Source: Aquibium microcysteis (GTDB lineage: Bacteria > Pseudomonadota > Alphaproteobacteria > Rhizobiales > Rhizobiaceae). From it: a DNA stretch of 64,000 bases. The position numbers and the translations under genes are program-made. The notes under the pieces were generated by a model. The model made no database searches. It was not told the DNA's origin and worked only from the letters and a program-made list of their open reading frames with translations. Below, one piece after another: positions 9,443 through 18,604 of the stretch. The stretch is from the NCBI RefSeq assembly GCF_014495845.1, contig NZ_CP061080.1, forward strand, positions 91,001-155,000. The letters are read 5' to 3'. Position 1 is the stretch's first letter; every line of letters begins with the position of its first letter.

Positions 9443-12400
9443 TCAGTTTCCGATCCCGCTCTGTGCGCTCCCGGCGATCGTTCCTGTGGCCATGACGTTG
9501 TCGCTTCCGCTCACGCCCTGGAACCCGAAGTTCCCGATGACCCCGCCGGCCTTGATCGGACCATTATTCACGAAGGCGCCGTTGACGGCGCCGTTCATCC
9601 CGGAGCCGCTGAGATAGCCCGAAAACAGTGCCTGATTGCTGGTCGACGCGTCGCTCACCCCGGCGGAAAGGTTCAAGCCATCGAACGAGTTCAGGTTCAC
9701 GGTTCCGGTCCGGTCGTTGAAGTCGAAGGTCATGTTCATCGTGCCCGACGCGATGTATGTCGATGTCCCCTCCTGGTTCTGACGCGTGACGTTGCCGAGC
9801 GCCGTGCCGGAATAGGTGGCGACGATGTTCGTCGGCAGGTCGTCCGGATGGGTGATGTCGCCCGCGACCCAGCTTCCCATGTGGGCATAATCCGTCCGCG
9901 TCTCGGTTCCTTCGCCCGTATCGACCTCAGTCCTGACCCGCGTACCCCACCAGCCCCAGTCGAGGAACGAGCAGTCGCTGCAATGGGCATAGCCGTCGAT
10001 GGGATTCGCCCGGCCGGACACGATGTAGCTGCCAGGATTGTCGCCCGCCTTGTTGGGAAGATCCTGTTCGTCCTCCGTGACGAGACGGGTGTTCTCGTTG
10101 CTGCCGTCATGGACCGCACCGAAGCGGTCGTCGTCGACGAAGGCGCTTCCGACACCGCCGAAGCTGAGCGCGTAGTAGTCGACGACGCCGTTGGTGCTCG
10201 GCCAGTACTCGCCCGGCACCTGGAGGGTGTCGTAGAGGACCGCCGACGCGGAAACGGTGTTGTTCACCGCATCGGTCGACAGCGTGAGCGTCGGATTGAT
10301 GCCGCTCATGCCGATGTAGGGGTTTTCGGCGCCGCCGTCGCTCGATTCGAACAGGCCGGCCATGAAGCCCTGATGGGTGCGCGTCGTGCGGCTGAGTTCG
10401 CCCTGCGGGGTCGTGTCCGTCAGCGAGGCCACGTGATGGGTCGCGAAGGGGAAGCCGTCTGCCAGATAACCGTCCTGCTGGTTGCCCGTGTATCCGGCGT
10501 TGTTCAGCGTCGTATCGGCAAACCCATCCGCAGGCGTGATGCTGGCGCCCAGGACGAAATGCTCGGCATTGGCGCCGAAGAACGCATTGCCGGAGGGCCC
10601 CGCCGTGGCGACCACCGAGCCGCGCATGTTGGCCGGCCCTTCGCCGGCGTCGAAGCGGAACGAGCCGCGCCGGATGCCGGCAAGCGTGGCGTCGCCTTCG
10701 TCGTCGATGCCGACCGGGCTTGCGATGACGAAGGCCGCGCTCTTCTGGTTCGAGCCTTCCCCCTCGATATAGATCCAGGACTGGAACAGCTTCGCGTCGA
10801 GATTGGTCTCGCCCGTTCCGTAGTTCGCAGCCGTATCCGATTCCACGATGAAGAGGTTCGAGGAACTGAGGAACTGGTTGTCGACGGCGCCGAACAGATC
10901 GTCCACGAAGAAGGGCGCGTCGATTCCTTCGATGGGATCCTGCGTCAGCGTGTACTCGCGCACGTTCGTCCCGGTGTTGAGGCTGGAGATCACTTCGCTG
11001 GAGGTCGGCGTGCCGACGATCACCTGATAGGGATCGCGCGGATCGCCATCGAAGCCGAGGAAATAGGCCGCGAAGTCGCCGGCACCGGCATAGGCGACGC
11101 CCGAGACGGCCTGGCCGTCGGCGATCGTCCCGCCGATGATCGTGGTCGCGAGCCCCTCGTCGCCCACGGTTCCGGTGAGGTCGGGAAGCGAGGTGAGCGT
11201 GTCCTCGTTCATGAGGAGACCGCCGACCTTGTCGAAGACGATGTTGCGGTCGGACGCTTCCGTCGTGCCGACGAGACCGCGCTGGCCCGCATTCTCGAAG
11301 GAATCCTCCGACCCGAGGGGGACGAAGATGTCCGGCGCCGTCAGCACCCGCGCCGTCACGATCTCGACCCGCTCCGTCTGCTTGCCGACGATCGTGCCGA
11401 CGGCGTAGAAGTCTTCGTTGTTGATCGTGAAATCGCCGATCACGCCGGCGGCGATGGTTTCGCCGTCGTTGACGAAGGCGCCGCTGACGTAGAAATAGGT
11501 CTGGCTTTCCCCGTTGGTGGCGTAGAACTCGGCCTGCTGCGATTCGCCGATCCCGTAGGCGACGCCATCGAGAGAGACACCGGCGAAATTGTCGATCCAG
11601 AACTCGCCGGCGCGGTCGTTGAAGTTGTAGCTCATGCCGAACGTGCCGGACGCGATGTACTGCGCGGCACCGGCTTCGCCCTGATACGATGCGACCGTGC
11701 CCAGCATCGTGCCTTCGTAGGTCGCGCGCACATTGATCGGCATGTCGACCGCTGCGGTGATGTCGCCTGCGACCCAGGTCCCCATGTGGACGTAGTCGCG
11801 CCGGCCATAGGGGAGCGCTTCGCTCTCCTCCGGCTCCACGACGACGCGCGTGCCCCACCAGCCCCAGTCGATGAAGTCGCAGTCCGCGCAGTGCGAATAG
11901 CCTTCGATCGGGACGGCGCGGCCGGACACGAGATAGCTGCCCGCATTCGTCGTGTCGGTGTGGGCGACCTCCTCGCCTTCGATCTCGTTGTAATAGTCCG
12001 CGTCCGTCAGGATGCGGGTGTTCAGCGGGGAATTGTTCTGGACCGCGCCGTAGACGTCGTCATTGACGAAGGTGTTGCCGCCCGTGGCGCCCTCGCCGGT
12101 GGTAACCAGCGGACTGAAGCCGCCGATCGGGACGCCGTCCACCCCCTCTGGCGCGGCGCCGAAGGTGAGCAGATACTTGTCCACCTCCAGGTCGTTGCCC
12201 CGGACGTCGGTGACCACGCCGACCGCCGCCACCGAATTGTTTTCGGCGTTCAGCTGCATGAAGAAATTCGGACCAGCCTCGCCGGCGAGCGCGACCGGGT
12301 AGTTCGGATCGAAATTGGTTTCCATGGCGCCGGCCATGAATCCCGAGACCGTCCGCGTCGTGCGCGCGACGTTCTCCTGCGGCGTTTCCTCGACCAGCGC

Positions 12401-14110
12401 GGCCACGTGCTGCGTGACGAAGGTGCCGTCCTCGTCATAGGGATCGACGGAGGAATCGACGAAGGAATCGTTCGGGTCCAGCGTCGAGCCGATGACGAAA
12501 TGGTCGGCATTGTCGCCGAAGAAATGCGATCCGTCCGGACCGGCGAGCGTGGTCATGTAGCCGCGCATGTTGACGGCGCCGTCATAGGAGGACGAACGAT
12601 AGCTGCCGCGGCGCGACCCTTCGAGAGTATCGGTGCCCGCCTCGTCTTCGCTGGCCGCCGAAGCCGTGACGAAGGCCGCACTCTTCTGGTTCAGCCCGTC
12701 GCCCTCGATCGAGATCCAGCTCATGAAGGTCTCGAATTCGCCGGTGGTCGAACCGCCCGGCTCGACGATGTAGAAATCGGTCGAACTCGCGTTCGTGACG
12801 GGACCGTAGGAGGTCGGCGCGAAGAACGGCACGCCGCCCGTGCTCGGGTCCGAGGTCAGCGTGTAGCGGCGGATGTCGTTGAGCGAGACGTTCTCCGGCG
12901 CTTCCGTGAGCTCCGTTCCCGTGCCGTGGATCATGTAGAACGGGTAGGCCGTCTCCGTCCCGTATTCGAGCAGGTAGGCGGCGAAATCGCCGCGGCCGGC
13001 ATAGGCATAGCCGGTGAGGGAATCGGCGCCGAAGAGTCCGTCGTCGACCGTGAAGGTCTCGAGGCCCGCATCGCCCTGTGTCCCGGTGTAGTCGGGAAGG
13101 TCGATCGCGGCTTCGTCCGAAACCAGACGTCCGCCGGTTTTCGTGAAGGTCACCTCTTCCTGCGTGAAGATCTGAGGCACGCTGAGGCTTCTGAAGCTGA
13201 AGCCCGAAACGGCGCCGGGTCCGCCATAATAGACCGTGCCGGAGCTCGTGGCCGGTGTCGTGACCTCGCCGCGCGTGTCGACGTCGCCGACATTGGTCTC
13301 GATGTCGTCGACGTCCGTCGCCTTCACCGCAACCGAACGCGGCGTGGGCAGCGGCGCGTTGTTGGGGAGGTTCGAGTTGCTCTGCGGGAGCGGGCTGTTC
13401 TGCACCGTCCCGTCGTTCGGCTGCTCGTCGGAGCCGCCCGTCTGCCCGTCGCCGCCGGACAGGTCGGACTGGAACGTCGAGGCGTCGCTCTCCGTTCGGC
13501 GCCGCACGTTGGTGTCGAGCCCGCCGCCGCGGCCGCCCTGGACGACCAGCGTATAGCCCGGCTCGTAGATGCGCGAGCGCCGGCCGTCGCGGCCCCGGAA
13601 CTGCACCTCGTCGCCGAAGATCATGGAGAACAGGGCCTTGTCGGAGGATTCGACACGACCCTCGACCATGGCGCCGCGGATGCCGATGGTGCCCACCGGC
13701 GTGTTGATCGTGGCGCCGTCCGGCCGGCGGCTGGTCTGGCCGCCGATGAAGCGGAACGCGCCCTTGGCGACGGAAGCGACGACCTTGGCGTCGCCGGTCG
13801 CGGGGTTGTAGACGAACTCGTCGATGGTGAGCTGGCTGTTCGGCCCGACCGTGAAGGTGGTGCCGTCGAGCAGCAGGATCTGGACGAGCCCGCGTCCGTC
13901 GGTGGTGATCTCTTCGTTGAAGATGACGTTCTGACCAAGCGAGATGATGCGCGGCGCGGCCCCCGGCGGCCGACCCTTGGCGTCGGTGTTGACGGCGGCG
14001 GCAACGCCTACCTTGGCGAAGGCGGGCGCCTGTGCCGACACGAGAGCGACGGCGGCCACGCCGGCGGCGAGGCTGCGCATCGGGACCGATCGTGCGAAGG
14101 GGGCAGCCAT
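9443..14110 (-). CDS. Giant exported FecR-domain protein with two tandem repeats ending in TbpB-like barrels
   Basis: 1555 residues. A Sec signal peptide ends near Ala32 (QAPAFA); no lipobox Cys is present. A FecR domain follows (about 50-195: ISLGQNVIFNEEITT, TVGPNSQLTIDEFVY, TPVGTIGIRG), then an Asn/Ser/Gly-rich linker. Residues about 319-911 and 955-1555 are two divergent copies of one 600-residue unit, offset by 636 residues. Each unit holds an HCxDC motif (Cys741/744 and Cys1377/1380, the only cysteines in the protein) just before DWGWWGTRV, and ends in a Gly-rich beta pattern (YIASGT-FNDR-GAFVN-GGVIG) resembling the C-terminal barrel of TbpB-like proteins. Its ATG lies two bases after the stop of the Slam-like gene, with an AAGAGG ribosome-binding site, so the two are coupled. 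The TbpB-like assignment is by eye. Confidence 0.8.
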   Translation of the reverse strand: MAAPFARSVPMRSLAAGVAAVALVSAQAPAFAKVGVAAAVNTDAKGRPPGAAPRIISLGQNVIFNEEITTDGRGLVQILLLDGTTFTVGPNSQLTIDEFVYNPATGDAKVVASVAKGAFRFIGGQTSRRPDGATINTPVGTIGIRGAMVEGRVESSDKALFSMIFGDEVQFRGRDGRRSRIYEPGYTLVVQGGRGGGLDTNVRRRTESDASTFQSDLSGGDGQTGGSDEQPNDGTVQNSPLPQSNSNLPNNAPLPTPRSVAVKATDVDDIETNVGDVDTRGEVTTPATSSGTVYYGGPGAVSGFSFRSLSVPQIFTQEEVTFTKTGGRLVSDEAAIDLPDYTGTQGDAGLETFTVDDGLFGADSLTGYAYAGRGDFAAYLLEYGTETAYPFYMIHGTGTELTEAPENVSLNDIRRYTLTSDPSTGGVPFFAPTSYGPVTNASSTDFYIVEPGGSTTGEFETFMSWISIEGDGLNQKSAAFVTASAASEDEAGTDTLEGSRRGSYRSSSYDGAVNMRGYMTTLAGPDGSHFFGDNADHFVIGSTLDPNDSFVDSSVDPYDEDGTFVTQHVAALVEETPQENVARTTRTVSGFMAGAMETNFDPNYPVALAGEAGPNFFMQLNAENNSVAAVGVVTDVRGNDLEVDKYLLTFGAAPEGVDGVPIGGFSPLVTTGEGATGGNTFVNDDVYGAVQNNSPLNTRILTDADYYNEIEGEEVAHTDTTNAGSYLVSGRAVPIEGYSHCADCDFIDWGWWGTRVVVEPEESEALPYGRRDYVHMGTWVAGDITAAVDMPINVRATYEGTMLGTVASYQGEAGAAQYIASGTFGMSYNFNDRAGEFWIDNFAGVSLDGVAYGIGESQQAEFYATNGESQTYFYVSGAFVNDGETIAAGVIGDFTINNEDFYAVGTIVGKQTERVEIVTARVLTAPDIFVPLGSEDSFENAGQRGLVGTTEASDRNIVFDKVGGLLMNEDTLTSLPDLTGTVGDEGLATTIIGGTIADGQAVSGVAYAGAGDFAAYFLGFDGDPRDPYQVIVGTPTSSEVISSLNTGTNVREYTLTQDPIEGIDAPFFVDDLFGAVDNQFLSSSNLFIVESDTAANYGTGETNLDAKLFQSWIYIEGEGSNQKSAAFVIASPVGIDDEGDATLAGIRRGSFRFDAGEGPANMRGSVVATAGPSGNAFFGANAEHFVLGASITPADGFADTTLNNAGYTGNQQDGYLADGFPFATHHVASLTDTTPQGELSRTTRTHQGFMAGLFESSDGGAENPYIGMSGINPTLTLSTDAVNNTVSASAVLYDTLQVPGEYWPSTNGVVDYYALSFGGVGSAFVDDDRFGAVHDGSNENTRLVTEDEQDLPNKAGDNPGSYIVSGRANPIDGYAHCSDCSFLDWGWWGTRVRTEVDTGEGTETRTDYAHMGSWVAGDITHPDDLPTNIVATYSGTALGNVTRQNQEGTSTYIASGTMNMTFDFNDRTGTVNLNSFDGLNLSAGVSDASTSNQALFSGYLSGSGMNGAVNGAFVNNGPIKAGGVIGNFGFQGVSGSDNVMATGTIAGSAQSGIGN

Positions 14111-14112
14111 GG

Positions 14113-15486
14113 TCAGAACCTCTTCACGACGCTGAGCGAGACGGAGACGTTGTCGTAGTCGCGGATCGCATAGTTGGAACTGACGTTGCGGTACTCGCCG
14201 TCGGCCATCAGCGACCAGCTCCTGGACACCGGCACCAGCAGGCTGGCGCCCACATAGGCCTCGTGGTCCACCTCGGCCTGGGTCGGGTCGATGACCGGAT
14301 CGGCCTCGTCATACGCGCGGTACACGTAGCCGGCGGTCGGCGACAGCGTCCAGGGACCGTACTGGCCGCCCAGCGGCGAGGCGAAGGCATAGCTGAAGCC
14401 GCCCGAGATGCCGGCCTCGACATAGGCGAGATAGCTGCGCTCGGCTTCGGTCAGCTGCACGTAGCCGCCACCGGTCAGCATGAAGCTCGGCGTCACGATG
14501 TAGCTGTTGTTCGTGTAGAGGCGGTACTCGCTGCCGTCGCGGTTGTCGGCGGTCGGAGCCGCGCTGGATTCCTGGTAGTCCCGGTAGCGGTATTCGAAGG
14601 CGGTGAGCAGCGACGTTCGGGCCGAGGGGCGGATGACGAAGCGTGCGCCCGCACCGCCGGCCGCCGAATAGAAGTGGTCGTTGACGAAAGCGCCGGACGC
14701 GATGCCGTAGACGCCGAGCACCGCGTTGTCGATGCCGAAACGGCCCATGTCGAAGGCCGGGCCGAAGGTGACCTCCCCGAGCGCCGTGTCGAGCTCGTCG
14801 CGCTCGAACTGCTTTGAGGCATAGGTGATGAGGTCGACCTCGAGCGAATCGCCCTGGCTGGGCAGGTCGTAGCTGAAGTGAAACAGCCCGGCGCCGTAGA
14901 CGTTGCCGTCGGACGCGCCTGCCGATCCCGGATCGATCGTCAGGCCGCCGCTTGTCAGGACGGTGCCGATGCCCGGGGCACGGTTGGCGTTGGTCTGGTA
15001 GCGTACCCCGAGACGGACCTGACCCGAGAACCGCGTATCCATCTCCGCCGTCGCGATGCCCGCCAGGTATTCCTCCACCTTGGCCCGCACCTCGTCCGGC
15101 ACCTGCTGGCCGGAGATCGCGGACGTGAAGTAGGTCCGTGCCGTCTCGAAGGCGCCGAGCCGGTAGTACAGCACGCCGAGTTCGAGCTGCAGACGCGGCA
15201 GGCCGGGCGCGAAGATGAGCATGCGCTCCAGCGTAGCGATCGCCGCTTCGAGATCGCCCACTTGCGCGGAGAGGGCTGCGTACCGGAAGGCCGTGTCGAG
15301 ATCGTCGGGCTTTTCGAGCATGCGCTGGAACAGCGCCGTGCGCTGCGCCTGCAGGGTCGCGACGTCGGCGGTGACCTGTGGAGGGGCAACCGTCTTCGGC
15401 GCGACCTTGGGATCGGTCTGCGCGGAAGCGGCGGTCGAGCACAGAAATGCGCCCGCCGCCAAGAGAACTCGCATCCTCAGTTGCAC
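14113..15486 (-). CDS. TPR plus outer-membrane beta-barrel protein, Slam/DUF560-like
   Basis: 457 residues from a GTG at 15486, chosen because GGAGGG lies five bases upstream and the signal peptide (to about Ala22, STAASA) then starts cleanly. A longer frame to 15531 is open but adds a polar leader. TPR-like helices cover about 55-140 (AALSAQVGDLEAAIATLERM, LGVLYYRLGAFETARTYF). The rest (about 152-457) is a series of amphipathic strands and ends in Phe (VSVSLSVVKRF), the usual signature of an outer-membrane barrel. The junction carries VRYQTNANRAP, similar to the N-x-N-x-A-P segment at the start of DUF560 barrels. Slam proteins translocate TbpB-like cargo across the outer membrane; the next gene encodes such a candidate. 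The Slam label is an inference. Confidence 0.7.
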   Translation of the reverse strand: MQLRMRVLLAAGAFLCSTAASAQTDPKVAPKTVAPPQVTADVATLQAQRTALFQRMLEKPDDLDTAFRYAALSAQVGDLEAAIATLERMLIFAPGLPRLQLELGVLYYRLGAFETARTYFTSAISGQQVPDEVRAKVEEYLAGIATAEMDTRFSGQVRLGVRYQTNANRAPGIGTVLTSGGLTIDPGSAGASDGNVYGAGLFHFSYDLPSQGDSLEVDLITYASKQFERDELDTALGEVTFGPAFDMGRFGIDNAVLGVYGIASGAFVNDHFYSAAGGAGARFVIRPSARTSLLTAFEYRYRDYQESSAAPTADNRDGSEYRLYTNNSYIVTPSFMLTGGGYVQLTEAERSYLAYVEAGISGGFSYAFASPLGGQYGPWTLSPTAGYVYRAYDEADPVIDPTQAEVDHEAYVGASLLVPVSRSWSLMADGEYRNVSSNYAIRDYDNVSVSLSVVKRF

Positions 15487-15718
15487 AAAACCCTCCGGCC
15501 GCCGCGTCATTCCAGTCTGACGTTGGGTCAAACAAGAAGCCGTGTCAATGCATTGGAGATTGCGCGGGGTCGGCGCTAGTCCGCCATCGGCTCACTGTGT
15601 CGTTTCGGCGACAGGCCGCAGCACAGTTTGAAGGCAACGGCGGATCATTTGAATAAAGTTGGTGCAGCCGATGCGGTTACACTTGCGCAAGAAGGGTGGA
15701 TCCGGCCTGCAAGAGGCG

Positions 15719-16495
15719 TCAGCGCGGGTGATGAAAAAGGTTGAGATAAGTCGGATCGAAGTCGGCGAGCCTGACGAGACCGTCCCAGTCGCGAATCGTG
15801 ATGCGATTGCCTTTCCAGGTGGTGAGGCCGGTCGCACGAAGGTCCTGCAACGTCCGGTTCGTGTGCACGATCGAGAGCCCCACGAGGTCGGCGATCTCCG
15901 CCTGCGTCAGCGGGAAGTCGAAGGAGCCGTTCTCCACGAGCCCCACCACTTCCAGGCGCCGGTACACTTCGCAGACAAGGTAGGCGAGGTGGCGGATCGG
16001 CTCCATGCGGCCCATACAGGCAATCCAGTTGCGCTGAATGGCGGCGTCGATGGCGACCATCATGAAGAGCACGCGGCCCAGATGCGGCATCTCGGTCGCC
16101 AGCCGCTGGATGTCGCGGTGCGGCACCATCGCCACGGTCACCGGGGTCAGCGAGATGACGGCATGGTCCATGATCTTGAGAAAGAAGCCGTGCAGATCGA
16201 CGAAATCGCCCGGCACGTGCAGCGCCGTCAGTTGGCGGTTGCCGTTGGCGAGGTGCCGGCTGCGAGCGGCCAGCCCGTCGACCAGAAGGCAGCTCTCCGT
16301 CGGCCGGGCGGCTTCCGCGACGATCTCCTCGCCGTCGCCGAAACGCTTGAGTCGCCACGGCAGATCGCGCAGCGCCTGCCGCTCCTCGTCCGACAGCGCG
16401 TCGCGCCGCTCCAGCGACGCGATCAGCGGCTGGGGATCGAAGCGCTGGGTATCGCCGGACGGCCCGGACTGTGTTCCCGACGGCGGCGGATCCAT
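15719..16495 (-). CDS. Crp/Fnr-type transcriptional regulator
   Basis: 258 residues. An N-terminal cyclic-nucleotide-binding-like beta roll (about 25-145: CLLVDGLAARSR, LHVPGDFVDLHGF) is joined by a dimerisation helix to a winged HTH whose recognition region is LTQAEIADLVGLSIVHTNRTLQDL (about 196-220). The phosphate-binding Arg-Ser of true CRP is not visible in the GDFVDLHGFFLKIMD loop, so cAMP binding is doubtful. There are no N-terminal Fe-S cysteines as in Fnr. The ATG at 16495 lacks an obvious ribosome-binding site and the frame is open far upstream, so the start is approximate. It is 232 bases upstream of, and codirectional with, the Slam-like/FecR/cyclase operon. Confidence 0.85.
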   Translation of the reverse strand: MDPPPSGTQSGPSGDTQRFDPQPLIASLERRDALSDEERQALRDLPWRLKRFGDGEEIVAEAARPTESCLLVDGLAARSRHLANGNRQLTALHVPGDFVDLHGFFLKIMDHAVISLTPVTVAMVPHRDIQRLATEMPHLGRVLFMMVAIDAAIQRNWIACMGRMEPIRHLAYLVCEVYRRLEVVGLVENGSFDFPLTQAEIADLVGLSIVHTNRTLQDLRATGLTTWKGNRITIRDWDGLVRLADFDPTYLNLFHHPR

Positions 16496-16854
16496 TACGA
16501 GGATCCGCGACCCGGTGTCGCCTGCGCGGATCCTGGTCTTCCCATCTTCGTAACTCGCCAAAACGACGTCCCCGTGCTTGCAGGCCGGCCTGATCCGGAC
16601 GAAACGCAGGCAATGGCGCGGGGTTCCGCGGGGAAGAGGGCGGAATCCCGACATGCGGATGGCCGGCGTGGACGAGGGAACCCCGGGACGAGTCAGTGGT
16701 TCTTGCGAAGCCGCCGCACACTTGGCCCAACACCCGACTGCGGCGGTCGCGCCGTCGCGCAGGTCGCGGCGGCGCGATTTCCGCGGCGGCTGGAGCGCGC
16801 CGTGGTGCCGTGGTCTTGTGACGCGCAGCGGATGGTCCTGGTCCCGTTCCCGCG

Positions 16855-16897
16855 CATGTCTTTCACCCGAAACCGATGCCCGCTTCCGGCAGACATG
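16855..16897. repeat. Short imperfect palindromic intergenic repeat, copy 1
   Basis: Begins CATGTCTTTCACCCGAAACC and ends CCGGCAGACATG, so its ends form an inverted repeat. A second copy is at 18298-18339. It lies in the 419-base gap between aroQ and the Crp-type gene (16496-16914), in which I see no gene. Similar CATGTC...GACATG elements are scattered between genes in Mesorhizobium relatives. Confidence 0.6.
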
Positions 16898-16914
16898 TTC
16901 GTCCGGCGATGCGG

Positions 16915-17355
16915 TCACCCGCGCCGCAGCAGCGTCGCCATCCGGCGCGTCGCGAGCGCGTATCCCTCGACCCCGAAGCCCGCGATCACGCCGTCCGCCC
17001 GCAGCGAGACGTAGGAATGATGGCGGAAGCTCTCGCGCTTGTGCACGTTCGAGATGTGGACTTCGAGCACGGGTCCTTCGAACGCGTTCAGCGCGTCGAG
17101 GATCGCGATCGACGTGTGCGTGAAGGCGCCCGGATTGATGATGATGCCGGCCGCCGCCTCCCGCGCCTCGTGGATCCAGTCGATGATCTGGTGTTCGGCG
17201 TTGGATTGCATGAAGCGCAGGCCGAGGCCGGACGTCTCCGCGAGCGCCCGGCACGCGGCCTCGACGTCGGCGAGCGTCTCGCGGCCGTAGATCTCCGGCT
17301 GGCGTTTGCCGAGCAGGTTGAGGTTGGGTCCGTTGAGGATGAACACCGTCTGCAT
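16915..17355 (-). CDS. aroQ: Type II 3-dehydroquinate dehydratase
   Basis: Dehydrates 3-dehydroquinate to 3-dehydroshikimate in the shikimate pathway. All 146 residues match the type II family: [18 protein letters not shown] with catalytic Tyr23, [10 protein letters not shown] with Asn74 and His80, and VHISN with His100 followed by Arg111. Length is normal. In several rhizobia aroQ precedes accB-accC; here it is followed by the Crp-type gene instead, so the local order differs. Confidence 0.96.
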   Translation of the reverse strand: MQTVFILNGPNLNLLGKRQPEIYGRETLADVEAACRALAETSGLGLRFMQSNAEHQIIDWIHEAREAAAGIIINPGAFTHTSIAILDALNAFEGPVLEVHISNVHKRESFRHHSYVSLRADGVIAGFGVEGYALATRRMATLLRRG

Positions 17356-17618
17356 GGCAGCCTCCCGCGCGCCCGCCGATCCCCCGGGCGTCGCGATCGG
17401 CGACGACCGGCCGGCCTTTCGATGGCCGCGTTAGGTCCGATTTTCGCGGCGCCGTCAAGCAGCCCAAGGGCGCGTGGGATGTCTCTGCGACCGGGTGCGG
17501 GCCTCCCGCCGGAACGATCCGACGGCGTCGCGGTTCGGAGGGCGGAACGGGGACGGACCCGCCGCTCATGAGGGCAGGCGGATGCCCGGGTCCCGCAGCG
17601 ATGGAAGGGAACCCTCCG

Positions 17619-17981
17619 ATGATCGACACCAAGACACATGGATACATCGACTATGCCACCGGACTGCTTCTGCTCGTCGCGCCCTACCTGTTCGGTTTTG
17701 CCACCGGCGGCGTCGAGCAGTGGCTGCCGCAGCTGATCGGCGCGGTCGTCATCGTGATGAGCCTGCTCACGCGCTACGAACTCAGTGCGGCCAAGGTCAT
17801 CCCGCTGCGGGCGCATCTCGGCGTCGACATGGCGAGCGGGGCGCTGCTGGCCGTCTCGCCGTGGCTCTTCGGTTTCGCCGGCATCATCTGGTGGCCGCAC
17901 CTGATGGTCGGTCTGATGGAGATCGTCGTCGCCGCCGTGACCCGTCGCGACCCCGAGGCCGCCGCGCGCGGCCGGCCCTGA
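17619..17981 (+). CDS. SPW-repeat membrane protein
   Basis: 120-residue protein with four predicted membrane helices in two similar halves: VAPYLFGFATGG and VSPWLFGFAGII are the paired SPW-type motifs. The ATG at 17619 is preceded by GGAAGGGA at a proper distance, and upstream in-frame starts add only a non-conserved leader. The function of SPW-domain proteins is unknown. It stands alone between aroQ (divergent) and the tRNA gene. Confidence 0.85.
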   Translation: MIDTKTHGYIDYATGLLLLVAPYLFGFATGGVEQWLPQLIGAVVIVMSLLTRYELSAAKVIPLRAHLGVDMASGALLAVSPWLFGFAGIIWWPHLMVGLMEIVVAAVTRRDPEAAARGRP

Positions 17982-18021
17982 GACGATCGGTGCCGGACGG
18001 AGCAGAGAGGACCGACCCGCC

Positions 18022-18236
18022 GTGGCGAGTGGCAATCCGCGTCCGCGCCGGCGCACCGAGATCATCGCCCTTGCGGGCGTCCTGATGCTCGTGGCCTCGT
18101 CCTGGGGTGCTTCCTGATCCTTCCGTCCGCCGAGACGTCGCCGATCGCGCCGCCGACTGGCGAAGAGACCCACACCGACGCGCCGGGCGACATGGAGACG
18201 CCGGAGAGCGCCAGGCCCATTCCGCCGCGGGACTGA
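18022..18236 (+). pseudogene. Small membrane protein gene apparently broken by a frameshift
   Basis: From a GTG at 18022 (AGAGAGGA upstream) the frame encodes a basic N-terminus and a hydrophobic run RRRTEIIALAGVLMLV, then goes out of phase and stops at once near 18116. Another frame continues the hydrophobic run as LGCFLILPSAE and gives an acidic, Pro-rich tail to a stop at 18234-18236. Joined near 18090-18100, the two pieces make one plausible single-helix protein of about 70 residues. This could be a real mutation, a sequencing error or coincidence. The rest of the gap 17982-18515 holds only this and a repeat. Confidence 0.4.
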
Positions 18237-18297
18237 AACTGCAGCGTCCGTCGATCCCCCAGATCCGTTCGCCGCGCCTTGGCGCTTCGTCTTCGGA

Positions 18298-18339
18298 CAT
18301 GTCTTTCGCCCGAACCGATACCCGCCTTCGGGAGACATG
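18298..18339. repeat. Short imperfect palindromic intergenic repeat, copy 2
   Basis: Starts CATGTCTTTCGCCCGAACCG and ends GGGAGACATG. It aligns with the element at 16855-16897 over nearly its whole length with a few substitutions and one- or two-base gaps. Confidence 0.6.
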
Positions 18340-18501
18340 CTTTCGCCGATGCAGCCCGGGCCGATCGGCAAGCCGGCCGCCCTTAGGCTCCACCAGGCCA
18401 GCGCACGCCGGCGTGCCGCGGGCCTGACCATGGACGAGGTTCGCAGCGATCGGCCGCGGTGCCTTCGCGTCGGCCTCTCGGATCGGTGGTCCGGGAACGG
18501 C

Positions 18502-18604
<103 letters not shown>

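Noticed and set aside
7337..14158. A 2273-codon open frame on the plus strand opposite the cyclase and FecR genes
   Set aside because: It is antisense to two well-supported genes, is dominated by His, Arg, Asp and Gly in the pattern expected from GC-rich antisense codons, and has no recognisable domain.
15543..15548. Promoter of the barrel/FecR/cyclase operon (TTGACA on the minus strand)
   Set aside because: The -35 is perfect, but the bases 17 away (CAACGT) make a poor -10, so it is not listed as a feature.
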